64,000 nt of DNA, taken from positions 558,001 through 622,000 of the forward strand of contig NZ_NEVT01000003.1 in assembly GCF_002261345.1 (NCBI RefSeq), in the 5' to 3' direction. The position numbers were made by a program, and so were the translations under genes. Source of the DNA: Bordetella genomosp. 2 (GTDB lineage Bacteria > Pseudomonadota > Gammaproteobacteria > Burkholderiales > Burkholderiaceae_B). Shown piece by piece: positions 35,525 through 44,032 of the stretch; position 1 is the first letter of the stretch; each line of letters starts with the position of its first letter. The notes under the pieces are model-generated. The model ran no database searches and was not told the DNA's origin. It saw nothing but the letters and a program-made list of their open reading frames with translations.

Positions 35525-36424
35525 TCACTCCACGCTGTCCGAGGCCTGCGGCATCAGGTTCCAATGCAGCTTGCGGCGCAGGGTCGAGAAGAAGCTGTAG
35601 CCTTCCGGGTGCACGAACCGGATCGTGTGCGGCGCGCGCTGCACCGAGATCCGGTCGCCGGGCTGCAGGTCGGACCAGGTCTGCATGTCGAAATGCACGC
35701 TGGCGCCGACTTCCACCCGGCCGATGGCGGTCAGGGTCATGCTCAGCACGCCGTCGCCCGGGATGACGATCGGCCGGTTCGACAGGGTTTGCGGCGCCAC
35801 CGGCACCAGCACCATGGCATCCAGGCCGGGATGCAGGATAGGGCCGTTGGCCGACAGCGCGTAGGCGGTCGAGCCGGTCGGCGTGGCGATGATCAGGCCG
35901 TCGGCGCGCTGGGCGTACATGAAGGCGCCGTCCACCTCGACCCGCACCTCGATCATGCCGCCGCGCCCGGCGCGGTTCAGCACCACGTCGTTCAGCGCCG
36001 GCGCGGTATACATGAGCTGGTCGCCGCGCCAGACGCTGCCGACCAGCAGCATGCGGTCCTCGGCCTGGTAGTTGCCCTCGATGACGCGGCCCAGCGCGGT
36101 GTGCGCTTCCTGCAGCGGCACGTCGGTGATGAAGCCGAGGCGGCCATGGTTGATGCCCACCAGCGGCACCCCGTAGGGAGCCAGGGTGCGGGCCGCGCCC
36201 AGCACCGTGCCGTCGCCCCCCATGACGACCGCCAGCGAGGCGGTTTCGCCGATTTCCTTCAGGCTGGCGACCGGGTATTCGCGCACGCCGGTGTTGCTGG
36301 CGGTATCGGCCTCGATGAGCACGCGGCGCCCGGCCTGCGCGAGCATGTGGGCCACGGCGCGCAGCGGTGCATCCAGGCCGGTGTCCTGGTGCCTGCCGAT
36401 CAGGGCGACGATAGGGAAGTGCAT
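35525..36424 (-). CDS. nadK: NAD kinase
   Basis: A 299-residue NAD kinase making NADP from NAD and ATP. GGDGT at residues 69-73 ([16 protein letters not shown]), then [18 protein letters not shown] and [20 protein letters not shown], are the NAD-binding and catalytic signatures. It starts at 36424 and is divergent from hrcA with 128 bp between. It is co-directional with recN, 10 nt downstream. Confidence 0.97.
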   Translation of the reverse strand: MHFPIVALIGRHQDTGLDAPLRAVAHMLAQAGRRVLIEADTASNTGVREYPVASLKEIGETASLAVVMGGDGTVLGAARTLAPYGVPLVGINHGRLGFITDVPLQEAHTALGRVIEGNYQAEDRMLLVGSVWRGDQLMYTAPALNDVVLNRAGRGGMIEVRVEVDGAFMYAQRADGLIIATPTGSTAYALSANGPILHPGLDAMVLVPVAPQTLSNRPIVIPGDGVLSMTLTAIGRVEVGASVHFDMQTWSDLQPGDRISVQRAPHTIRFVHPEGYSFFSTLRRKLHWNLMPQASDSVE

Positions 36425-36552
36425 GGCGGAAAACGGATCGGGACGATACGAAAAAGGCGGATTCGCCGATTATATGGGGCCGCATATTCATCTTGGGGCG
36501 GCCCGGCGCCAAAAAGCGCCCGATTTTTGAAAGTTTCCCTACAATACCTGGT

Positions 36553-37557
36553 ATGGATGACCGCGCGCGCTCACTGCTGAAAGCGTTGATAGAACGCCAC
36601 ATCGCCGATGGGCAGCCCGTCGGCTCGCGCACGCTTTCCAAGGTTTTCGACCTTTCCCCGGCCACGATCCGCAACGTCATGGCCGACCTCGAAGACATGG
36701 GGCTGATCCATAGCCCGCACACCTCGGCCGGCCGGGTGCCCACGCCGCGCGGCTACCGCATGTTCGTCGACTCGCTGCTGGCGGTCCAGCCGTTCGAGTT
36801 CCAGCCGCAGCAGTTCAGCGAGGCCCTGACCGCCGCCGAGCCCTCCCGGGCCGTCAACGCGGCGGCGGCGCTGCTGTCGAACCTGACGCAATTCGCCGGC
36901 GTGGTGCTCACGCCCAAGCGCACCCAGGTATTCCGCCAGATCGAATTCATCCGCCTGTCCGACAAGCGGGTGCTGCTCATCATCGTCACCCCCGACGGCG
37001 ACGTGCAGAACCGCATCCTGTCGGTGCAGCGCGACTACAGCGAAGCCGAATTGCTCGAGGCCGGCAATTTCTTCAATGTCCATTTCGCCGGCAAGTCGTT
37101 CGATGCCGTGCGCCGCACCCTGGCGACCGAGCTGGCGCAATTGCGCGAAGACATCTCCCGCCTGATGCAGGCGGCGGTCGAGGCGGGCGCCGAGGCCGCC
37201 GAGGACGGCGACGACATGGTCATCTCGGGCGAGCGCAAGCTGCTCGACGTCACCGACATCGCGTCCGACATGGACCGCCTGCGCAAGATGTTCTCGCTGT
37301 TCGAGCAGAAAACCGAGCTCCTGCAGCTGCTGGACATCTCCAGCCGCGCGCAAGGAGTGCAGATCTACATCGGCGGCGATTCCCAGCTGGTGCCCATGGA
37401 AGAAGTCTCGGTCATCACGGCGCCGTATGGCGTGGACGGCAGGGTGGTCGGCACCCTCGGCGTCATCGGCCCCACCCGCATGGCCTACGAGCGCGTCATC
37501 CCCATTGTCGATATCACCGCGCGCCTGTTGTCCAACGCGCTCAGCCACAACCAGTAG
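36553..37557 (+). CDS. hrcA: heat-inducible transcription repressor HrcA
   Basis: A 334-residue HrcA, repressor of chaperonin genes through the CIRCE element. N-terminal winged helix [20 protein letters not shown] and [35 protein letters not shown], then the inserted dimerisation/GroEL-sensing domain and the C-terminal [20 protein letters not shown]. The ATG at 36553 gives [14 protein letters not shown]; upstream in-frame codons are non-conserved. No CIRCE repeat is visible here or at dnaK, so the target (groESL) lies elsewhere. hemH follows 36 nt later. Confidence 0.97.
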   Translation: MDDRARSLLKALIERHIADGQPVGSRTLSKVFDLSPATIRNVMADLEDMGLIHSPHTSAGRVPTPRGYRMFVDSLLAVQPFEFQPQQFSEALTAAEPSRAVNAAAALLSNLTQFAGVVLTPKRTQVFRQIEFIRLSDKRVLLIIVTPDGDVQNRILSVQRDYSEAELLEAGNFFNVHFAGKSFDAVRRTLATELAQLREDISRLMQAAVEAGAEAAEDGDDMVISGERKLLDVTDIASDMDRLRKMFSLFEQKTELLQLLDISSRAQGVQIYIGGDSQLVPMEEVSVITAPYGVDGRVVGTLGVIGPTRMAYERVIPIVDITARLLSNALSHNQ

Positions 37558-37593
37558 CCTCCTTCCCGGGTAGCGCGCCAGAGAGGTATTTTC

Positions 37594-38718
37594 GTGTTTC
37601 TTCGCCTGTTCAAGTATTTGTGGCCCGAGCGCTATCTTCCCGAACCCGAGCAGGCAGACCCTTTCGACGACAACCCCGCCCCCCGCGCGCCGGCGCCGGC
37701 CGGCGTGCTGCTGGTCAACCTCGGCACGCCGGAAACCGCCACGCCGCGCGACATCCGCCGCTACCTGGCCGCCTTCCTGTCCGATCCGCGGGTCATCGAG
37801 ATCCCGCGCCTCCTGTGGCTGCCCATCCTGCACGGCCTGGTGCTGGCGCGCCGGCCGCGCCGGCTGCAGCCGCGCTACGCCGGCATCTGGATGGACGGCG
37901 GTTCGCCGCTCATGGTCTACAGCCGCCGGCAAGCCGAAGGCGTGCAGCGCGCCCTGCAGGCGCGCGGGCGCGCCGTCCGGGTGGAGCTCGCCATGCGCTA
38001 TGGCGAACCCTCCATCGCGCAGGCCATGGCGCGGCTGCGCGAGCAGGGCTGCGAGCACATCCTGACCGTACCGCTGTACCCGCAGTACGCCGCCAGCACG
38101 ACCGCCACCGTGGTGGACGCCGTGGCCGCGCACGCCGCGCGCCTGCGCGACCAGCCCGAACTGCGGTTCATCAAGCGCTTTCATGACGACCCTGGCTACC
38201 TGGACGCCCTGGCCGCCCGCATTGCCGCCTATTGGCAGGCCCATGGCCGACCCCAGAAGCTCGTCATGAGCTTCCACGGCCTGCCGCGCTATTCGATCGA
38301 GCTGGGCGACCCCTACTACCGGGACTGCCTCGAAACCGCGCGCCTGCTGCGCGAACGCCTGGGGCTGGCGGCCGACCAGGTCGAAGTCACCTTCCAGAGC
38401 CGGTTCGGCGCCGCCCGCTGGCTCGAGCCGTATACCGAGCCCACCCTCAAGGCCCTGGCGGCCGACGGCGTCACCGAGGTCGATGTGGTGTGCCCGGGCT
38501 TCGTGGCCGATTGCCTGGAAACCCTCGAGGAAATCAGCCAGGAATGCCGCGACGCCTTTCTGGGCGCCGGTGGCCGCCAGTTCCGGTACATCCCCGCGCT
38601 CAACGACGATCCGGCCTGGGTCGAGGGGCTTGCGGCCCTGGTCGACAATCACTTACAAGGCTGGCCCACGGGCCGGGATGTAGGCCGTACACTGGACGCA
38701 AGCGCGCCCTCGTCCTGA
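37594..38718 (+). CDS. hemH: ferrochelatase
   Basis: A 374-residue ferrochelatase inserting Fe(II) into protoporphyrin IX at the inner membrane. GVLLVNLGTPETATPRDIRR near residues 38-57 and SFHGLP with the catalytic His228 and QSRFG (near 268) are the signatures; VVCPGFVADCLETLEEI carries the active-site Glu. GTG at 37594 with AGAGAGGT upstream is the start. It lies between hrcA and the heat-shock genes, so part of its transcription may be from hrcA. Confidence 0.96.
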   Translation: MFLRLFKYLWPERYLPEPEQADPFDDNPAPRAPAPAGVLLVNLGTPETATPRDIRRYLAAFLSDPRVIEIPRLLWLPILHGLVLARRPRRLQPRYAGIWMDGGSPLMVYSRRQAEGVQRALQARGRAVRVELAMRYGEPSIAQAMARLREQGCEHILTVPLYPQYAASTTATVVDAVAAHAARLRDQPELRFIKRFHDDPGYLDALAARIAAYWQAHGRPQKLVMSFHGLPRYSIELGDPYYRDCLETARLLRERLGLAADQVEVTFQSRFGAARWLEPYTEPTLKALAADGVTEVDVVCPGFVADCLETLEEISQECRDAFLGAGGRQFRYIPALNDDPAWVEGLAALVDNHLQGWPTGRDVGRTLDASAPSS

Positions 38719-38776
38719 TGGGGGCGCGGCGGCCCGGTGGGCCGCGACCGATCGCCACTTTTGCAGGAGACCGCGT

Positions 38777-39022
38777 ATGAATACCTCCGTGAAGCCCGCC
38801 GTGGGCACGTCTTCCGAGCCCGGCCATACCGACCTGAAGGAAGACGCCGTCGAGCGCGACCTGGATGAAGCGCTGGCCGAAACCTTCCCTGCCAGCGATC
38901 CGATCGCCATCACGCCGGACGAAGCCCCGCAGCGCGCGCCCGAGGAGGCCATCGACGAGGCGCTCGAAGAGACATTCCCGGCCAGCGACCCGCCGGCGCC
39001 CGTGCAGCCCGACAAGGCCTAG
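38777..39022 (+). CDS. small acidic protein with tandem DEAL-ETFPASDP motifs
   Basis: An 81-residue, highly acidic protein (few basic residues, no hydrophobic segment). The 13-residue block DEALAETFPASDP (residues 30-42) is repeated as DEALEETFPASDP (60-72), 12 of 13 identical, 30 residues apart. I know this ETFPASDP block only as a recurrent motif of small proteobacterial proteins without known function; most have one copy. The ATG is preceded by GCAGGAGA. It lies between hemH and the sigma-32 promoter of grpE. Confidence 0.75.
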   Translation: MNTSVKPAVGTSSEPGHTDLKEDAVERDLDEALAETFPASDPIAITPDEAPQRAPEEAIDEALEETFPASDPPAPVQPDKA

Positions 39023-39060
39023 GGCGGCCGGCCGCCTGGCGCGACGGGTTCGACAAGCCT

Positions 39061-39088
39061 CTTGAAATCGCCGGATCGACCCCCATTA
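39061..39088 (+). promoter_or_regulatory. sigma-32 heat-shock promoter of grpE
   Basis: CTTGAAA at 39061-39067 and CCCCATTA at 39081-39088 are separated by 13 bp, matching the sigma-32 consensus CTTGAAA-N11-16-CCCCATNT at nearly every position. Transcription would start about 30 nt before the grpE ATG. Confidence 0.88.
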
Positions 39089-39125
39089 TCGGGGCCGACG
39101 CTATTGTTTTTTGGAGGATTTCCCC

Positions 39126-39686
39126 ATGACGGCATCTCAAGAGCCTGTCGACCAAGCGCCTCAGTCCGAGGAGCAGTCCACGCCGGCGCCCGCCGATTCG
39201 GTCGAGGCGCTGCAGGCCGAGCTCGCTGCCCTGCGCGCCGAGCTCGAAGCCGCCCAGGCCACCGTCAATGAACAGCAGGACCAGATCCTGCGCAACCGCG
39301 CCGAGGTCGAGAATATCCGCCGCCGCGCCCAGGACGATGTCGCCAAGGCGCGCAAGTTCGGCATCGAATCCTTCGCGGAAAGCCTGGTGCCCGTCAAGGA
39401 CAGCCTGGAAGCCGCGCTGGCGCAGCCCGACCAGACTCTCGAGGCCCTGCGCGAAGGCGTCGAAGTCACCCTCAAGCAGCTGGCCGGCGCCTTCGAGCGC
39501 AACCTGCTCAAGGAAATCGCCCCGGCCCAGGGCGACAAGTTCGATCCCCACCTGCACCAGGCCATTTCCTCGGTGCCGGCCGAACAGCCCGCCAATACCG
39601 TCCTGCAGTTGTTGCAGAAGGGCTATGCCATCGCCGATCGCACCCTGCGCCCGGCGCTGGTGGTGGTCTCGGCGGGCCAGGGGTAG
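39126..39686 (+). CDS. grpE: nucleotide exchange factor GrpE
   Basis: A 186-residue GrpE acting as a dimer to release ADP from DnaK. An acidic N-terminal arm (residues 1-30), a long coiled coil ([20 protein letters not shown], then [20 protein letters not shown]) and the compact beta domain ([38 protein letters not shown]) are all present. The ATG at 39126 follows GGAGG at good spacing; ATG 39111 in the same frame overlaps the Shine-Dalgarno. Transcribed from the sigma-32 promoter at 39061. Confidence 0.97.
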   Translation: MTASQEPVDQAPQSEEQSTPAPADSVEALQAELAALRAELEAAQATVNEQQDQILRNRAEVENIRRRAQDDVAKARKFGIESFAESLVPVKDSLEAALAQPDQTLEALREGVEVTLKQLAGAFERNLLKEIAPAQGDKFDPHLHQAISSVPAEQPANTVLQLLQKGYAIADRTLRPALVVVSAGQG

Positions 39687-39692
39687 GCCGCC

Positions 39693-40073
39693 ATGTCCGG
39701 CCCCGCTTCGTTCGATCCCGCGCAGGTATTCGACGTTTTCGCCATGCGGCCGGTGGGCTCGCAGGACTTCGACCAGGCCGTGGTCGAGGCGCCGGGCGAC
39801 GACCTGCGCTGTGTTTTCCTGTGGGGCCAGGATTGTTACAATTGTAATATTTTCAAGCAGACCGCCTTGCTGCATCGCCAGGCGCTGCTCGACCTGGGGC
39901 TGACCTGGTTCCAGGCCGACGTCTACGCCGACGAGGCGCTGGGGCGGCGCTTCTCGCTGCACGGCGTGCCCACGTTCGTGCTGTTCCGTTCGGGCAAGCG
40001 GCTCGGGCGCATCACCGGCTGGCCGGGCCTGCCCCAGTTCACCGGGGCCATCGCGCGGCTGCGCGGCTCTTGA
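39693..40073 (+). CDS. thioredoxin-family protein encoded between grpE and dnaK
   Basis: A 126-residue thioredoxin-fold protein with active site C48-Y-N-C51 (GQDCYNCNIFKQ) and the cis-Pro strand HGVPTFVLFRSGKRLGRI near residues 90-107. No signal peptide. It starts 6 nt after the grpE stop, so it is cotranscribed with grpE under heat shock. Its stop codon lies inside the -35 region of the dnaK promoter. A cytoplasmic redox or chaperone-linked role is implied by position, but the partner is unknown. Confidence 0.88.
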   Translation: MSGPASFDPAQVFDVFAMRPVGSQDFDQAVVEAPGDDLRCVFLWGQDCYNCNIFKQTALLHRQALLDLGLTWFQADVYADEALGRRFSLHGVPTFVLFRSGKRLGRITGWPGLPQFTGAIARLRGS

Positions 40074-40097
40074 AAAACCCCTGCGGCAACCCCAGTT
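40069..40097 (+). promoter_or_regulatory. sigma-32 heat-shock promoter of dnaK
   Basis: CTTGAAA at 40069-40075 and CCCCAGTT at 40090-40097 are spaced 14 bp apart, close to the sigma-32 consensus. The -35 contains the stop codon of the thioredoxin-family gene (40071-40073). The start would be near 40105, giving a leader of about 48 nt before dnaK. No CIRCE repeat is present. Confidence 0.85.
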
Positions 40098-40152
40098 AGG
40101 CTAAGACTCAGTTTTCCATTCCATTAACGGAACTCAATCAAGGCATTTCACC

Positions 40153-42078
<1,926 letters not shown>

Positions 42079-42102
42079 TGGCCGTCCATGACGCCTAGAA
42101 TG

Positions 42103-42135
42103 CGCCCGGTAGCCGGATTTCCCGGCTACCGGGCG
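42103..42135 (+). promoter_or_regulatory. long perfect hairpin in the dnaK-dnaJ gap
   Basis: CGCCCGGTAGCCGG (42103-42116) and its exact complement CCGGCTACCGGGCG (42122-42135) form a 14-bp GC-rich stem with a 5-nt loop. No T run follows, so it is not a standard terminator. It begins 24 nt after the dnaK stop and probably sets the dnaK/dnaJ ratio by partial termination or by protecting the dnaK 3' end. Confidence 0.7.
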
Positions 42136-42184
42136 GATTCGTTCAGTACCCCCAAGTCACGGCTCGTTCCCGGGCCCATCCAAT

Positions 42185-43309
42185 ATGGCAAAACGCGATT
42201 ACTACGAAGTCCTGGGCGTGGCGAAGAACGCCTCGGACGATGAACTGAAGAAGGCCTACCGGAAGCTGGCCATGAAGTACCATCCGGACCGCAATCCGGA
42301 CAGCAAAGACGCCGAGGAAAAGTTCAAGGAAATCAAGGAAGCCTATGAAGTCCTGGGCGACGAGCAGAAGCGCGCCGCCTATGACCGCTATGGCCATGCC
42401 GGCGTCGACCCGAACGCCGCCGGCATGGGCGGTGGCATGGGGGGCGGCTTCGCCGACGCGTTCGGCGACATCTTCGGCGAGATCTTCGGCGCCGCCGCGG
42501 GGCGCCGTGGCGGCGGCCCGCAGGTGTACCGCGGCGCCGATCTCAAGTATTCGCTGGAAATCACCCTGGAGCAGGCCGCCCACGGCTTCGACACCGAGAT
42601 CCGCGTGCCGAGCTGGGAACAATGCGAAACCTGCCACGGCAGCGGCGCCAAGCCCGGCACCTCGCCCAAGACCTGCCGCACCTGCGGCGGTTCCGGCGCG
42701 GTGCGCATGCAGCAGGGCTTCTTCAGCGTGCAGCAGACCTGCCCGACCTGCCACGGCAGCGGCAAGGAAATCACCGATCCGTGCACGGCCTGCGACGGCG
42801 TGGGGCGCATCCGCCGCAACAAGACCCTGCAGGTCAAGATCCCGGCCGGCATCGACGACGGCATGCGCATCCGCTCCAGTGGCAATGGCGAGCCGGGCAT
42901 CAACGGCGGCCCGCCGGGCGACCTGTACGTCGAGATCCACATCAAGCCGCACAAGATCTTCCAGCGCGACGGCGACGACCTGCACTGCGAGTTGACCATT
43001 CCGTTCACCACGGCGGCGCTGGGCGGCGAACTGCAGGTGCCGACGCTGGGCGGCAAGGCCGAGATCTCCATTCCCGAGGGCACCCAGTCCGGCAAGACGT
43101 TCCGCCTGCGCGGCAAGGGCATCCGCGGGGTGCGCGGCAGCTATCCCGGCGACCTGTACTGCCACGTGGTGGTGGAGACGCCGGTGCGCCTGAGCGACGA
43201 GCAGAAGGCCATCCTGCGCCAGTTCGAGGCGTCGTTGAACGACGGCGGCGACCGCCATTCGCCCCAGAGCAAGTCCTGGACCGATCGCGTCAAGGAATTC
43301 TTCAGCTGA
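42185..43309 (+). CDS. dnaJ: molecular chaperone DnaJ (Hsp40)
   Basis: A 374-residue type I DnaJ. The J domain has the HPD motif ([20 protein letters not shown]), followed by a Gly/Phe-rich linker ([20 protein letters not shown]). Four zinc-finger repeats follow ([32 protein letters not shown]), then the substrate-binding C domain. It stimulates DnaK ATPase activity. The 106-bp gap to dnaK holds a strong hairpin; no separate heat-shock promoter is evident. Ends at a strong bidirectional terminator. Confidence 0.98.
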   Translation: MAKRDYYEVLGVAKNASDDELKKAYRKLAMKYHPDRNPDSKDAEEKFKEIKEAYEVLGDEQKRAAYDRYGHAGVDPNAAGMGGGMGGGFADAFGDIFGEIFGAAAGRRGGGPQVYRGADLKYSLEITLEQAAHGFDTEIRVPSWEQCETCHGSGAKPGTSPKTCRTCGGSGAVRMQQGFFSVQQTCPTCHGSGKEITDPCTACDGVGRIRRNKTLQVKIPAGIDDGMRIRSSGNGEPGINGGPPGDLYVEIHIKPHKIFQRDGDDLHCELTIPFTTAALGGELQVPTLGGKAEISIPEGTQSGKTFRLRGKGIRGVRGSYPGDLYCHVVVETPVRLSDEQKAILRQFEASLNDGGDRHSPQSKSWTDRVKEFFS

Positions 43310-43334
43310 TTGCCGGGCCGCGCCGGCGAACAAG

Positions 43335-43371
43335 AAAAAGCCCCTGCCGCAAGTCGCGGCAGGGGCTTTTT
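43335..43371 (+). terminator. bidirectional terminator between dnaJ and the DUF4148 gene
   Basis: AAAAAGCCCCTGCCGC and GCGGCAGGGGCTTTTT form a perfect 16-bp repeat with a 5-nt loop. A/T runs at both ends let it serve dnaJ on the plus strand and the DUF4148 gene on the minus strand. Confidence 0.93.
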
Positions 43372-43413
43372 CCCTGCAGGCCGCCGGCCCGGTAAGGCCG
43401 GCTGGCGTGCCGA

Positions 43414-43749
43414 TCAGCGCACCACCGGCGGGTACTCCAGCTCGCCGAAGGTGTATTCACCGCTGGCCTTGGCTTGGGCCAGTTCGGCCTTCACCTGCTC
43501 GCGGGTCTTGCCGGCGGCGGTCGAGACCTGGACGGCGGGGTAGTCCTGTTCGCCGTAGGTCACCAGGCCGGCGGCCTTGGCCTGGGCCAGGTCGGCTTCC
43601 ACCTGGGCGCGGGTCGGCGCGTTGGCATCGGCCTGGCCGTACACGCCCTGGAACGGGACGTTGTTGGGTTCGATATTGGGCGAGGCGGCATAGGCGCCGG
43701 CGCTCAGCAGGCCCATCGAAACAAGTAGCGCGGTAGCAAGGGTTTTCAT
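43414..43749 (-). CDS. secreted DUF4148-family protein with two repeats
   Basis: A 111-residue exported protein: signal peptide MKTLATALLVSMGLLSAGAY-AA, cleaved near residue 22, then a small periplasmic domain. Two similar 26-residue repeats are TRAQVEADLAQAKAAGLVTY (from residue 46) and TREQVKAELAQAKASGEYTF (from residue 82), each ending in GExxYP. DUF4148 proteins are abundant in Burkholderiales and have no known function. The ATG at 43749 is fixed by the signal peptide. An AT-rich region with nested inverted repeats lies upstream. Confidence 0.88.
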   Translation of the reverse strand: MKTLATALLVSMGLLSAGAYAASPNIEPNNVPFQGVYGQADANAPTRAQVEADLAQAKAAGLVTYGEQDYPAVQVSTAAGKTREQVKAELAQAKASGEYTFGELEYPPVVR

Positions 43750-43886
43750 AAGACCTCCATTCGTCTGTTGATCTGGGACTGAATCCGGCGGCCTTTCCGT
43801 CGTGATTCGTTGTGTTTCCCGATGACTGCATTCTGCGCCGATCGGAACCTGGGATAAACCCTGATTTCCTGAAAATATTTTTCCAT

Positions 43887-43949
43887 TATTTGGTGTAATC
43901 ATTTTTGATATGCCATTTACTGCTTAAAAATGGCTTAATAAACCAAATA
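43887..43949. promoter_or_regulatory. AT-rich segment with nested inverted repeats upstream of the DUF4148 gene
   Basis: TATTTGGT (43887-43894) pairs with ACCAAATA (43942-43949), and inside them GCCATTT (43912-43918) pairs with AAATGGC (43928-43934). The 283-bp gap 43750-44032 is far more AT-rich here than its surroundings. It may hold the DUF4148 promoter with an operator, or the tail region of the M16 gene; no consensus promoter was identified with confidence. Confidence 0.4.
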
Positions 43950-43976
43950 GTCATCCGGCCCGGCATCCGGGCGCAC

Positions 43977-44007
43977 AAAAGAAAGCGCCGGCCATGGGGC
44001 CGGCGCC
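43977..44007 (-). terminator. terminator of the M16 peptidase gene
   Basis: GCGCCGGCC/GGCCGGCGC (9-bp stem, 4-nt loop, 43985-44006) is followed on the minus strand by a T-rich run (TTTCTTTT). It lies about 27 nt past the M16 stop. Confidence 0.8.
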
Positions 44008-44032
44008 AAGGGGGGCGGATGGCGGGAGGCGC

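Noticed and set aside
36425-40152. CIRCE element (HrcA operator) near hrcA, grpE or dnaK
   Set aside because: No TTAGCACTC/GAGTGCTAA-like inverted repeat is visible; the TTAGGCTAAGACTC stretch before dnaK lacks the second arm.
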